From an uncultured Clostridia bacterium (GTDB taxonomy: Bacteria; Bacillota; Clostridia; UBA1212; UBA1255): DNA of 38,523 bases. The notes under the pieces are model-generated. The model saw nothing but the letters and a program-made list of their open reading frames with translations. It was not told the DNA's origin and ran no database searches. Where the stretch lies: NCBI GenBank assembly GCA_904420095.1, contig CAJFUB010000024.1, forward strand, positions 1 to 38,523. Direction: 5' to 3'. Made by a program: the position numbers and the translations under genes. Shown here piece by piece: positions 24,604 to 33,875 of the stretch (positions are counted from its first letter, which is position 1; the number at the start of each line of letters is the position of its first letter).

Positions 24604-25074
24604 ATGGCAATCAGAAATATCAGAAAAAACGGAGATGAAATTCTGCGTGTAAAATGCAAGCCCGTCCGCGAAATCAACGATGGCGTGCGGCGCCTTGTCG
24701 AAGACATGTTTGAAACAATGTACGCCGCGGACGGAGTCGGGCTTGCAGCGCCGCAGATCGGCATCGTGCGGCAGATCGTGGTGATCGACGACAGGGAGGG
24801 TGGAAAATTCGCGCTGATTAACCCTGTTATTACAAAGGAAGAGGGCGAGCAGGAAAGCTGCGAGGGTTGCCTCAGCCTGCCGGGATACCGGGGGACGGTC
24901 AAACGTCCGCAGAAAGTTGCGGTAGAAGCGCTGGATACGGACGGGAACAAGGTTGCGCTCGAGGCGGAGTCCTACCTTGCCGTAATCCTCTGCCACGAGA
25001 TTGATCATCTGTCGGGAATTTTATACAAAGACAAAGCCCTTGTATATGAAAAAATTCCGGAGAACGAGGAGTGA
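24604..25074 (+). CDS. def: Peptide deformylase
   Basis: The 156-residue enzyme has all three deformylase motifs: GVGLAAPQIG, EGCLSLP and HEIDHLSG, which supply the metal-binding Cys and two His and the catalytic Glu. It removes the formyl group from the N-terminal methionine of new proteins. The order priA-def-fmt is the classic Bacillota arrangement, and fmt starts 4 bases after the def stop. Length is normal for the short type of the enzyme. Confidence 0.96.
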   Translation: MAIRNIRKNGDEILRVKCKPVREINDGVRRLVEDMFETMYAADGVGLAAPQIGIVRQIVVIDDREGGKFALINPVITKEEGEQESCEGCLSLPGYRGTVKRPQKVAVEALDTDGNKVALEAESYLAVILCHEIDHLSGILYKDKALVYEKIPENEE

Positions 25075-25078
25075 GGTC

Positions 25079-26014
25079 ATGCGGATCATTTTCATGGGAA
25101 CGCCGGAATTTGCCGTTCCCTGCCTGGAAATGCTGATAAAGAATCATACGGAATATTCCGTCGTCTGCGTCGTTACAAAGCCGGATATGCCAAAGGGGCG
25201 AACATACCGGATGACGCCGCCGCCTGTTAAGGAAACGGCCGAAGCCGCCGGGATTCCCGTCCTTCAGCCGAAAAGCGTCCGGACCGAGGATTTCTGGGGC
25301 GTGCTGCGCAGCTATAAACCGGATTTGTTTGTTACGGCGGCTTACGGAAAGATTTTACCCAAAGAGCTTCTGGAAATTCCGCCGATGGGCTGCATCAACG
25401 TCCATGCCAGCCTTCTGCCAAAATACAGAGGAGCCGCGCCGCTTTGGCACGCTGTGATCAACGGAGAGCGGGAATCGGGGATTACTACGATGATGACGGA
25501 CGCCGGGATGGATACCGGCGATATTTTGCTGTCGGACAGATATCCGATTGACGCGGATATGACGATGGGCGAGCTGCACGACGCGCTTTCGCATCTGGGG
25601 CCCATTACTCTGAAGCGGACGCTGGAAGCGCTTGCAAATGGCACGCTCACGCGTACGCCGCAGAATCACGAAGAGGCCACGTATGCGCCGATGGTAAACC
25701 GGGATACGGGAAAAATCGACTGGTCTGCCAGCGCGCAGCAAATCCATAATCTGGTCAGAGGCACGAACCCGTTTCCGGTCAGCTTCTCCTTCGACGAAAC
25801 AGGCGCACGCATTAAAATTTGGCGAACGCTTCTGACCGGGGAAAAGCGTCCTCTCTCTTTGGAGCCGGGAACCGTGACAGAGGCATCCAAAGAAGGCATT
25901 TTGGTCGCAGCCGGGGACGCAATGCTCAGAATTACGGAGCTGCAGGGGCCGTCTGCCAAAAAAATGACGGCAGGGGAATATGTCAATGGCCACAAAATCA
26001 CAAAATTTACTTGA
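25079..26014 (+). CDS. fmt: Methionyl-tRNA formyltransferase
   Basis: The 311-residue enzyme shows IIFMGTPEFAVPCLEML, the formyl-group site NVHASLLPKYRGAAPLWHAV and DAGMDTGDIL, plus the C-terminal tRNA-binding domain (ITELQGPSAKKMTAGEYVNG). It formylates initiator Met-tRNA with 10-formyl-tetrahydrofolate, the step that deformylase later reverses on proteins. ATG 25079 follows GGAGTGAGG in the end of def; the longer frame to 25001 would only overlap def. Its 3' end overlaps rlmN by 29 bases. Confidence 0.96.
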   Translation: MRIIFMGTPEFAVPCLEMLIKNHTEYSVVCVVTKPDMPKGRTYRMTPPPVKETAEAAGIPVLQPKSVRTEDFWGVLRSYKPDLFVTAAYGKILPKELLEIPPMGCINVHASLLPKYRGAAPLWHAVINGERESGITTMMTDAGMDTGDILLSDRYPIDADMTMGELHDALSHLGPITLKRTLEALANGTLTRTPQNHEEATYAPMVNRDTGKIDWSASAQQIHNLVRGTNPFPVSFSFDETGARIKIWRTLLTGEKRPLSLEPGTVTEASKEGILVAAGDAMLRITELQGPSAKKMTAGEYVNGHKITKFT

Positions 26015-27029
26015 TTATAATAAAGAGGAATTGGAGGCGCTGACCACATCGCTTGGGCAGCCGCGATTTCGCGCCGCACAGCTGCGCGGCTGGCTGTACC
26101 GAGGCGTGGATTTTGAAGAAATGACGAATCTGCCGGAAACGTTCCGCAAAGAGCTGAAGGAGAACTATGTGACCGGCAGGCTGAGAATCCGAAGACGGCT
26201 GACATCCGCTCTGGACGGAACGGTAAAATATCTTCTGAGTCTTGGAGACGGCAATTTTGTCGAAAGCGTTCTGATGAAATATAAATACGGATATTCCGCA
26301 TGCGTTTCCACACAGGTCGGCTGCAAAATGGGCTGCTCGTTCTGCGCTTCTACGCAGGCCGGCTTTGTCCGCAACCTGACGGCCGGCGAAATTCTGGGAC
26401 AGATCATTACCATGAATACAGATCTGCAGATCCGCATCGGACATGTTGTAATGATGGGAATCGGCGAGCCCCTCGACAATTATGAAAACGTTGTCCGCTT
26501 TATTAGAATGGCGCGCGACATGGACGGCTTGGGAATCAGCTGCCGGAACCTTTCTCTGTCTACCTGCGGTCTTGCGGAGCGGATCGTACGCCTTTCGGAA
26601 GAAGGACTGCCGGTTACGCTTTCGGTATCGCTCCATTCCCCTTTTGACACGCAAAGATCGGAAATGATGCCTGTGAATCGGAAATATCCCCTTGACAAAT
26701 TACTTGATGCGTGTAATATTTATATTCTGAATACAGGGCGCCGGATAACCTATGAATATGCTTTGATAGAAGGCATCAACGATTCGGAAGCGCATGCCGC
26801 GCGTCTTGTTTCCTTGCTGAAAGGCAAGTTATGCCATGTGAATCTGATTCCCGTCAATCGGGTGGAGGGCACCGGATACGAAAAAGCTTCAAAGAAAAAC
26901 ATATCGTCTTTTCAGAAGACACTTGCCGCCGGCGGGATTAATGTCACGCTGCGGCGCACCCTGGGGCAGGACATCGAAGCGGCGTGCGGGCAGCTGAGAC
27001 GGGCGGAAGATGAAAATCGGAGGCAATAA
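25986..27029 (+). CDS. rlmN: 23S rRNA (adenine-2503-C2) methyltransferase
   Basis: The 347-residue radical SAM enzyme has the cluster motif C-x3-C-x2-C in QVGCKMGCSFCAST. Other marks are TAGEILGQI, MGIGEPLDNYENV, STCGLAERI, SVSLHSPFD and the C-terminal VTLRRTLGQDIEAACGQL with the resolving Cys. RlmN methylates A2503 of 23S rRNA and A37 of some tRNAs. ATG 25986 is preferred over 25980 because of spacing to AGGGG at 25972. It begins inside fmt; rsmB, which usually separates these genes, is missing. Confidence 0.96.
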   Translation: MATKSQNLLDYNKEELEALTTSLGQPRFRAAQLRGWLYRGVDFEEMTNLPETFRKELKENYVTGRLRIRRRLTSALDGTVKYLLSLGDGNFVESVLMKYKYGYSACVSTQVGCKMGCSFCASTQAGFVRNLTAGEILGQIITMNTDLQIRIGHVVMMGIGEPLDNYENVVRFIRMARDMDGLGISCRNLSLSTCGLAERIVRLSEEGLPVTLSVSLHSPFDTQRSEMMPVNRKYPLDKLLDACNIYILNTGRRITYEYALIEGINDSEAHAARLVSLLKGKLCHVNLIPVNRVEGTGYEKASKKNISSFQKTLAAGGINVTLRRTLGQDIEAACGQLRRAEDENRRQ

Positions 27030-27032
27030 TCG

Positions 27033-27761
27033 ATGGAATTTTGCGCAAAAAGCGATAAAGGGCAGGTCAGAAAAATTAATCAGGACAGCTTCGGATATTA
27101 TACGGCCGATGCGGAAACGAGCTTTTTTATCGTTGCGGACGGCATGGGCGGCCATAATGCGGGAGAAGTGGCGAGCGCCGTGGCGGTCAGAACCTTCATC
27201 GATGGAGCGAAAGCAAACGGCAATCGAAAAGATTCCGCACAAATTGCGCAATTTATCGAAGACACGTTTCGAAAAGCGAATGATATCATATTATATAAAG
27301 CCGCGTCCGAACCGGGCTTTCTGGGAATGGGAACTACTGCTGTGGCCGCCGTTGTAGCGGAAGGCAAACTGATCATAGGGAATTTGGGCGACAGCCGGGC
27401 ATATCTGATTTCGGATCATTTTATTCGTCAGATTACGGCAGACCATTCCTATGTCGAATTGCTGCTGCGGGCCGGCAGCATCGGCGCGGAAGAGGCCAGA
27501 ACCCATCCGCGGCGCAATGAAATCACAAAGGCGCTCGGAATCCGGAATTATTCCGGGCCGGACCTCTTCGAATCCAATTATCGGTCCGGCGACATCCTGA
27601 TCCTCTGCTCCGACGGGCTCAACAAAATGATAGAGGACAGCATGATTCTGAAAATTGCGTCGGAGGAAGGCAGTCCGGATCTCATTTGCAGCCGCCTGAT
27701 CGACGCGGCGAACGAACACGGCGGGCTGGATAACATCACCGTTATTGCTGCGGTGCTGTAA
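27033..27761 (+). CDS. prpC: PP2C-type protein serine/threonine phosphatase
   Basis: The 242-residue phosphatase has the metal-binding PP2C motifs in order: VRKINQDSFGYY, VADGMGGHNAGEVAS, GNLGDSRAYLI, ILCSDGLNKMIEDS and DNITVIAAVL. It should remove phosphate from proteins modified by the kinase encoded next (prkC), the standard paired arrangement in Bacillota. It starts 3 bases after rlmN. The symbol follows Bacillus; stp is the name used elsewhere. Confidence 0.95.
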   Translation: MEFCAKSDKGQVRKINQDSFGYYTADAETSFFIVADGMGGHNAGEVASAVAVRTFIDGAKANGNRKDSAQIAQFIEDTFRKANDIILYKAASEPGFLGMGTTAVAAVVAEGKLIIGNLGDSRAYLISDHFIRQITADHSYVELLLRAGSIGAEEARTHPRRNEITKALGIRNYSGPDLFESNYRSGDILILCSDGLNKMIEDSMILKIASEEGSPDLICSRLIDAANEHGGLDNITVIAAVL

Positions 27762-27802
27762 AACGGCCGGAGCAGCCGTAATCGGAAAGGAACTTGAATA
27801 AA

Positions 27803-30076
27803 ATGAGCGATTTGACAGAAGGCTACATCCTGAACAATCGATATGAAATCCATGAAAAGGTCGGCGAGGGCGGTATGTCCTTTGTATACCGGGCGATCGA
27901 TCTGGAATCCGGGAACGTAGTGGCCGTAAAGATTTTAAAAAAGGAATTCTGCTACGATGAGGAGTTTATCAAACGCTTCAGAAACGAGGCCACGGCGGCG
28001 CAGAAGCTTTCCCACCCGAATATCGTCTCGATCTATGACATGGGAAATGACGACGACATTCAATATATCGTCATGGAATATATAGACGGTCTGACGCTTG
28101 ATAAACTGATCAAGGCCAAAAAGAAGCTTCCCTGGCGCAATACGCTGAAAATTACCGCGCAGATTCTTTCCGCGGTTGAACACGCGCATAGTCATAATAT
28201 TATCCATCGCGACATCAAGCCGCTGAACATTATGATTACGGAGGAGGGCGTCGTCAAGCTGACGGATTTCGGAATCGCCAGAGCCGTATCCTCCGCAACC
28301 AAATCGGCTGCAAGCGACAGCGCAGGCTCCGTCCACTATCTTTCTCCGGAGCAGGTGCGCGGAGGCTTTGTCGACGAACGCTCCGACATTTACTCCATCG
28401 GAATCACAATGTATGAAATGATTACCGGAAGCGTACCGTATGACGGCGATTCCCATGTCTCGATTGCGCTTAAGCATATTGACGGCAAAATCAAACCGCC
28501 GCACGAGGTCGATCCGACAATTCCATACGGCGTGAACGATCTGATCGTATTGGCCACGAGAAAAGAGACAAATAAACGCTTTCAGTCGGCAGGGGAAATG
28601 TATGAGCGTCTTCTGAAGGTAATGAAGAACCCATACGTTTCTTTTTTGGTGGACTATGAAAATGCAGAAAACGAGATGGACATGACCGTCCCTCCGGAGG
28701 AAGAAAATATCACGCTGAATGGAGAAAGCAGCGGCGTGATCGCGGAAGAAAACGCCGGCGAAGAAAAGACCGCTATGGTTCGGAACGTCGTCCTCCAGAC
28801 GATCACTTATCTCACTGCGGTCATCGTTTCGATCCTGGTGCTGATTTTCATCGTTTCCCGGCACAATATGGTTCGAAAGAATTTTACAAATTATAATATC
28901 ACCCAGTACAAGGTAGAGAACTACACGGGTATGCTTGCTTCTACGGTAAAAGAAGCCGTAGAAAGCTGCGGGATCCGCGTAGAACAGGAGCTCGTTGAAA
29001 ACGACGAATATCCGGCGGGGTACGTTATCGACCAATCCGTACAGGCCGGTGAAATTTTGCAGGAGGAGGATTCCATCACGCTTTCCGTCTCTGCAAAAGA
29101 GGGCTCCGTGATTGTAGACGATTATTCGGGCAAATCTTTCCAGGCGGTCGGCACGGAGCTTATGACGCAGGAAATCAATGTAGAGTACAAAGTGCTGAAC
29201 AGCTCTAAATATGAGGACGGCAAGATTATCCGCACGTCTCCCGGTCCTGGCAGCATTTTAGAAAAAAACGATACAATTACGATTTATTACAGCTCTGGCG
29301 CATTATATAAGAAAGTTACGGTTCCCCGTGTAATCGGGATGACGCTGGAAGACGCCATTAAAGAACTTGGCAAAGCAAATGTCAATCTGAATGTGGGAAT
29401 TGTATACCCCTCGCCGTCGGCACTGATCGATGAGATCCTCGTTACACCGACACCGACCTCCACCCAGAGTCCTACGCCTGCGCAGTCTTCGACGCCGACG
29501 CCCACTGCATCTCCGACGCCGATGCCGGAGACAGAATCCCCTGCACCGGACACGGGATCTTCCGCGCCTGCTACGGGAACGGCTTCGCCGGACGGCGCCA
29601 CGTTCGATCCCGAACACACCCCGAGTGAGGACAGTCCTACGGCGACCAGTCTTCCTACGGCTTCGTCCGCGCCTACGGCATCCCCAACGCCGTCTCCTTC
29701 TCCGACACATATCTATGCCTCCAACACGGTGGTGGCGCAATATCCCGCCCCCGGCACGGAGCTGATGGCCAATGAGACCGTCAATCTCTTTTTCTATGAC
29801 GTTGATAAAATTACGCCCAGAAAAAAGATGTATCTGGAGTTTCCTTCCGATCAGATTACCGGAAACGCGTGCTCCGTCCGGATTGAAGCCGTTATGACAG
29901 ACGGAAATCAGACAGCCGAAGTGGTCCATATGGCACCCAATGTTTCGGCAGATCAATTCCCGCTGGAATACGAGATTCCGATGTCTCTGAATCAAGCCCC
30001 TACGAAAGTATATATTTATATCGGAGAAGTCGGAGGGGATACCAAGCTGTATAAAGCCATCAATGTATATGAATGA
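27803..30076 (+). CDS. prkC: Membrane PASTA serine/threonine kinase with split third PASTA repeat
   Basis: The 757-residue kinase has a catalytic domain at about residues 11-275: glycine loop VGEGGMSFVYRA, AVKILKK, HRDIKPLN at 135-142, DFG at 155-157 and GSVHYLSPEQ in the activation segment. One membrane span lies at about 331-352. Extracellular PASTA repeats follow at about 372-433 and 434-500. A third starts at 501 (VPRVIGMTLEDAIKELGKA), breaks at about 546, and resumes at about 636 (NTVVAQYPAPGTELMANETV) after a Pro/Thr/Ser-rich insert of about 89 residues. A C-terminal domain of about 90 residues ends the protein. PASTA kinases sense muropeptides or lipid II and regulate wall growth and dormancy exit. 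Confidence 0.95.
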   Translation: MSDLTEGYILNNRYEIHEKVGEGGMSFVYRAIDLESGNVVAVKILKKEFCYDEEFIKRFRNEATAAQKLSHPNIVSIYDMGNDDDIQYIVMEYIDGLTLDKLIKAKKKLPWRNTLKITAQILSAVEHAHSHNIIHRDIKPLNIMITEEGVVKLTDFGIARAVSSATKSAASDSAGSVHYLSPEQVRGGFVDERSDIYSIGITMYEMITGSVPYDGDSHVSIALKHIDGKIKPPHEVDPTIPYGVNDLIVLATRKETNKRFQSAGEMYERLLKVMKNPYVSFLVDYENAENEMDMTVPPEEENITLNGESSGVIAEENAGEEKTAMVRNVVLQTITYLTAVIVSILVLIFIVSRHNMVRKNFTNYNITQYKVENYTGMLASTVKEAVESCGIRVEQELVENDEYPAGYVIDQSVQAGEILQEEDSITLSVSAKEGSVIVDDYSGKSFQAVGTELMTQEINVEYKVLNSSKYEDGKIIRTSPGPGSILEKNDTITIYYSSGALYKKVTVPRVIGMTLEDAIKELGKANVNLNVGIVYPSPSALIDEILVTPTPTSTQSPTPAQSSTPTPTASPTPMPETESPAPDTGSSAPATGTASPDGATFDPEHTPSEDSPTATSLPTASSAPTASPTPSPSPTHIYASNTVVAQYPAPGTELMANETVNLFFYDVDKITPRKKMYLEFPSDQITGNACSVRIEAVMTDGNQTAEVVHMAPNVSADQFPLEYEIPMSLNQAPTKVYIYIGEVGGDTKLYKAINVYE

Positions 30077-30971
30077 CGGCATTATTTTGAAGGGCGTCGG
30101 AGGTCTGTATCATGTCTGGGTGCCGGACTGCGCCTGCGTTTACAGATGCGGCGCCCGCGGTATTTTCCGCAAAGAGCTCCGGAAGCCCCTGATCGGAGAC
30201 GCCGTATCGATCGAGGAAAGGAACGATGCGCAGAAAACCGCAGCGATTGTGGAAATTGCTCCGCGAAAGAACGAGCTTCGCCGGCCGGCCGTGGCAAATG
30301 TCGATCAGCTTCTTTTTGCGGCGGCTTCCGCAAATCCAAAGCCCGATCTGCTTCTGCTCGACAAAATGATTGTCATGGCGGAGCGAAAAAACATCGAATT
30401 CATACTGTTAATCAGCAAATCGGATCAGGATCCCGACGCTGCGGAATCGATCCTCGCACAATATGCTCCCGCCGTAAAATGCTTTATTACCTCGGCACGC
30501 GACAGAGAAAGCTTTCTGCCGGTAATGGAAGCTCTGGATGGCCTGCGCACTGTCGTCGCGGGGCAGTCGGGAGCGGGAAAATCCACTTTCATCAATACGA
30601 TCGCGGGGAGGCGGCTGATGGATACGGGCGGACTCAGCGAAAAAACGGGGCGCGGACGCCACACCACGCGGCATTCCGAGCTTTTTATGGTAACGGAGGG
30701 CTTTCGGCAGCCTACCTTTTTGATTGACTCTCCGGGCTTCAGCATGCTGGAGTCCGATGAAATCGAACCGCAGCACTTGCAGGACTATTATCCGGAGATG
30801 TATAATAATAAAAGCGCGTGCAGATTTGCAGACTGCAGCCATACCGGCGAGCCGGGGTGTTTTACGGAAGCTTTGCTGTCCTCCGGAAAGATGCATCCGC
30901 AGCGCCTCGCACGGTATGTCCGTATTTATGGGGAGCTCGAGGAAAAATATAAAAACAGGTATCGATCATAA
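30069..30971 (+). CDS. rsgA: Ribosome small subunit-dependent GTPase A
   Basis: The 300-residue circularly permuted GTPase has an N-terminal OB fold, then motifs in the order G4-G1-G3: LISKSD, AGQSGAGKSTFIN and LIDSPGFSML. The switch region GRGRHTTRHSEL and the C-terminal zinc knuckle (CRFADCSHTGEPGC) are typical. RsgA checks late 30S subunit assembly. ATG 30069 overlaps the prkC end by 8 bases; ATG 30063 is the alternative. The order prkC-rsgA-rpe is conserved in Bacillota. Confidence 0.95.
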   Translation: MNDGIILKGVGGLYHVWVPDCACVYRCGARGIFRKELRKPLIGDAVSIEERNDAQKTAAIVEIAPRKNELRRPAVANVDQLLFAAASANPKPDLLLLDKMIVMAERKNIEFILLISKSDQDPDAAESILAQYAPAVKCFITSARDRESFLPVMEALDGLRTVVAGQSGAGKSTFINTIAGRRLMDTGGLSEKTGRGRHTTRHSELFMVTEGFRQPTFLIDSPGFSMLESDEIEPQHLQDYYPEMYNNKSACRFADCSHTGEPGCFTEALLSSGKMHPQRLARYVRIYGELEEKYKNRYRS

Positions 30972-30992
30972 AAAACGGAAGGGACTGATACA

Positions 30993-31643
30993 ATGAAAAT
31001 ATACGTTGCACCGTCGATTCTTTCGGCGGATTTTGCCGAATTGGGCAACGAAATCAGGAAAATAGAAGCGGCCGGCGCAGATCTTGTGCATGTGGATGTA
31101 ATGGACGGGCATTTTGTGCCGAATATTTCTCTCGGCATTCCGGTAGTAAAATGCGCCAGGAAAGCGACAAGGCTGCCGTTTGACGTGCATCTCATGATTG
31201 AAAATCCGGACCGGTACATAGACGCGTTCGCCGACGCGGGCGCAGACATTATTACGGTTCATCAGGAGGCATGCATTCACCTTCATAGAACGATCCAGAT
31301 GATCAAAAAGCGAAATTTGAAGGCCGCCGCAGCGCTGAATCCTGCGACGCCCGTTTCCACGCTTGAAGCTATTTTGCCGGATCTGGACATGGTGCTCCTG
31401 ATGTCGGTGAACCCTGGCTTCGGAGGCCAGTCCTATATTCCGTCAACAACGCGTAAAATTGCCGAACTGCGCAGGATGGCGGACGAGCTGGGAATGCCGG
31501 ACCTGGACATTGAGGTCGACGGCGGCGTGGATCCCGTAACGTGTAAAGAAGTCCGCGCAGCAGGTGCGAACGTTTTAGTGGCCGGAAGCGCTGTATTTGG
31601 CGCGGCGGATCCTGCGGCCGTGATTGCGGCGCTTAAATCTTGA
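30993..31643 (+). CDS. rpe: Ribulose-phosphate 3-epimerase
   Basis: The 216-residue TIM-barrel enzyme shows PSILSADFAELGNEI, HVDVMDGHFVPNISLG with catalytic Asp and metal His, FDVHLMIENPDRYI, MSVNPGFGGQSYI and the phosphate-binding DGGVDPVT. It interconverts ribulose 5-phosphate and xylulose 5-phosphate in the pentose phosphate pathway. Length is standard. It follows rsgA by 21 bases; thiN, which often follows in Bacillus, is replaced here by an aminotransferase. Confidence 0.95.
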   Translation: MKIYVAPSILSADFAELGNEIRKIEAAGADLVHVDVMDGHFVPNISLGIPVVKCARKATRLPFDVHLMIENPDRYIDAFADAGADIITVHQEACIHLHRTIQMIKKRNLKAAAALNPATPVSTLEAILPDLDMVLLMSVNPGFGGQSYIPSTTRKIAELRRMADELGMPDLDIEVDGGVDPVTCKEVRAAGANVLVAGSAVFGAADPAAVIAALKS

Positions 31644-31668
31644 CAGCAGAAAGGCGGAGAACAGAGAG

Positions 31669-32850
31669 ATGTTTTCAGAAAGAATTACGGGAAGTTTAGC
31701 CGCGGGCTCTTCTATCAGAGCCATGTTTGAGCAGGGCAATCGGCTGAAGAAACAGTACGGGGAAGAGAATGTTTATGATTTTGCGCTGGGAAATCCGGAT
31801 CCGGAGCCTCCGGCCTCTGTTTTGGAGGATCTGAAAAGGCTGGTTTCCGAACCCGGCATCCATAAGTATATGCCGAACGCAGGCTTTCCGGATGTGCGTG
31901 CAAAAATCGCGGCGTATTTAAAAAAAGAAACGAATGTGGACTTTACCGAAAACCACATTATGATGGTCACGGGCGCTGCGGCAGGTCTTTCCGTGACGAT
32001 GGATTCACTCCTGAATCCCGGCGACGAGGTCATCGTGATTGCGCCCTTTTTCGGAGAATATAAAGGATATGTAACGAATTTCGGCGGAAAAATCGTTCCC
32101 GTTCCGGCGCTCCCCGGCACGTTCGGACTTGACGTCCCCGCCATTGAAAAGGCCATTACCTCAAAGACAAAGGCGATGATTCTGAATTCTCCGAACAACC
32201 CGAGCGGTGCGGTTTACGACGAGGCAAGCCTGAAAGCCCTGAACGCGGCGCTGGAACGCGCGGAGGCAGCCTTCGGCGAACCGGTCTATGTCGTATCCGA
32301 TGAGCCCTATGTGAAAATCGTTTATGATGGAGTCAAGGTGCCGGCAATGAGCGCTATTTTCAAAAACTCCATTATTGTAAATTCATTCAGTAAATCCCTG
32401 GCGCTGCCGGGAGAGCGAATCGGATATGTTGCGGTCAATCCCCAGATTCGAAACGCCGACGTACTGATGGATGCGCTGATTTTCTGCAACAGAACGCTCG
32501 GCTTCGTAAATGCACCCGGGCTTTTCCAGAAAGTCGTTGCCGACCATTTGGAGGACGTCGCTGGGTTGGAAGCCTATCGTGAGCGCAGAGACGCACTGTA
32601 TGAAATTTTAATGGATACGGGCTATGAATGCGTGCTCCCGAAAGGCGCGTTCTATCTGTTCCCGCGTTCTCCGATCGAGGATGACGTCGCGTTCTGCGAT
32701 CTGGCGCTGAAGCATCGTCTTGTGATCGTCAGCGGAAGCGGCTTCGGTTATCCCGGCTATTTCCGGCTTGCATACTGTGTTGACAGAAAGACGATACAAA
32801 ATTCGAAAGACGCCTTTGCAGCGCTTCGAAAGGAGGCATTGGGAAAATGA
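31669..32850 (+). CDS. Pyridoxal-phosphate-dependent aminotransferase (class I/II)
   Basis: The 393-residue protein is a fold-type I aminotransferase: FALGNPDPEPPASVL, GAAAGLSVTMDSLLNPGDEV, ILNSPNNPSGAVY, VVSDEPYVKIVYDG and the cofactor-lysine motif SFSKSLALPGERIGY. It resembles AspB-like enzymes found widely in clostridia; the amino donor and acceptor cannot be set from sequence. ATG 31669 lies 25 bases after rpe. The stop overlaps the start of the next gene (ATGA), so the two are translationally coupled. Confidence 0.88.
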   Translation: MFSERITGSLAAGSSIRAMFEQGNRLKKQYGEENVYDFALGNPDPEPPASVLEDLKRLVSEPGIHKYMPNAGFPDVRAKIAAYLKKETNVDFTENHIMMVTGAAAGLSVTMDSLLNPGDEVIVIAPFFGEYKGYVTNFGGKIVPVPALPGTFGLDVPAIEKAITSKTKAMILNSPNNPSGAVYDEASLKALNAALERAEAAFGEPVYVVSDEPYVKIVYDGVKVPAMSAIFKNSIIVNSFSKSLALPGERIGYVAVNPQIRNADVLMDALIFCNRTLGFVNAPGLFQKVVADHLEDVAGLEAYRERRDALYEILMDTGYECVLPKGAFYLFPRSPIEDDVAFCDLALKHRLVIVSGSGFGYPGYFRLAYCVDRKTIQNSKDAFAALRKEALGK

Positions 32851-33842
32851 ATTACGGACTTGATATCGGAAACAAAAAAGATCTTGTGGGGATCTGCTAC
32901 AGTACGTGGTTCAACCCGATTGTGAAATATGGCGGGGAAAAACCGAAAAATATTGCAGAGATTCTGGCCGGAAAAGACACTTGGGGCGAAGTAGGACAAT
33001 TTCATTTCTGGTCGGAGCCGGCGCTTGGATATTACAGGAGCGACGATCAGAAGATTATCCGCCGTCATATGGAGATGCTGCAGGCTGCGGGAATCGACTT
33101 TATTATTCTGGACAATACGAATGCTTCTCCGGGCTGGGATACCGGCGCTTCCGGCGATTATTGGGATCAGATGGTGCGGCAGCCGGTGGAGGCACTTCTG
33201 CGCACGCTTTTGGAAATGCGAAAGGAAGGCCTGCAGACGCCGTACGTTGTTTCCTGGAACAAGACTGATCCCGCATTCGGCTATGAGGTCTGCGACAAGC
33301 TGTACAGGGAGCATTTCAGCAGGGAAGAATACAAGGACCTTCTGGTATACTGGGGAGATAAGTTGTTTACGCTTACCACGGAGCTAACGGAAAATCCGCC
33401 CGCGTATACGGAGGTAAGGAAAATGTGGGGGCTTGTCAAAAATTTGGCGCCCTGCGAATGGAGCTTTCTGAGCCATGAAAATAAACCGTGTCAGGATTAC
33501 GACGGAAACAACGAACAGATTTGCGTCTGCACCGCAGCACAGGCAACGTATATGACCTGCACGGATACCGCGCTGGGAAGACAAGGCGGCAAAACGTTCT
33601 ATCTTCAGTGGAAAAACGCATTTTCCGCACGCCCGCGCATCGTTACTGTGACTTGGTGGAACGAGTGGGCTGCGCAGCGGTTCGTGGTGGACGGAAAAAC
33701 GGCATTTGTCGATAATTATACGCCGGAATTTTCCCGCGACATCGAGCCCATGAAGGGCGGCCATGGGGACACCTACTATAAATGGCTGATTGAATATGTA
33801 CGTGCGTATAAGGCGCACGAGAATTGCCCGCAGCTTTTGTAA
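32847..33842 (+). CDS. GH71/GH99-like TIM-barrel protein
   Basis: The 331-residue protein has barrel-like segments seen in GH99-related and WbsX-like families: CYSTWFNPI, HFWSEPALGYYRSDD, MLQAAGIDFIILDNTNAS and a late VTVTWWNEWAAQRF. The WNEW motif and early IDFIILD strand are typical of that group, which acts on or helps build glycans. There is no signal peptide, so it should be cytoplasmic, unusual for a polysaccharide hydrolase. It is coupled to the aminotransferase by a 4-base overlap. Catalytic residues cannot be assigned with confidence. Confidence 0.55.
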   Translation: MNYGLDIGNKKDLVGICYSTWFNPIVKYGGEKPKNIAEILAGKDTWGEVGQFHFWSEPALGYYRSDDQKIIRRHMEMLQAAGIDFIILDNTNASPGWDTGASGDYWDQMVRQPVEALLRTLLEMRKEGLQTPYVVSWNKTDPAFGYEVCDKLYREHFSREEYKDLLVYWGDKLFTLTTELTENPPAYTEVRKMWGLVKNLAPCEWSFLSHENKPCQDYDGNNEQICVCTAAQATYMTCTDTALGRQGGKTFYLQWKNAFSARPRIVTVTWWNEWAAQRFVVDGKTAFVDNYTPEFSRDIEPMKGGHGDTYYKWLIEYVRAYKAHENCPQLL

Positions 33843-33846
33843 ATTG

Positions 33847-33875
33847 TTGCCCCTCCGAAAATTATATGATACAAT
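33847..33875 (+). promoter_or_regulatory. SigA-like promoter of the LRR-dockerin gene
   Basis: TTGCCC (33847-33852), 17 bases, TACAAT (33870-33875). The -35 box overlaps the left arm of an inverted repeat whose right arm holds the ribosome binding site. Confidence 0.6.

Noticed and set aside
28313..28350. Unusual activation loop in PrkC
   Set aside because: GSVHYLSPEQ is the normal PrkC sequence, so no change in kinase function is implied.
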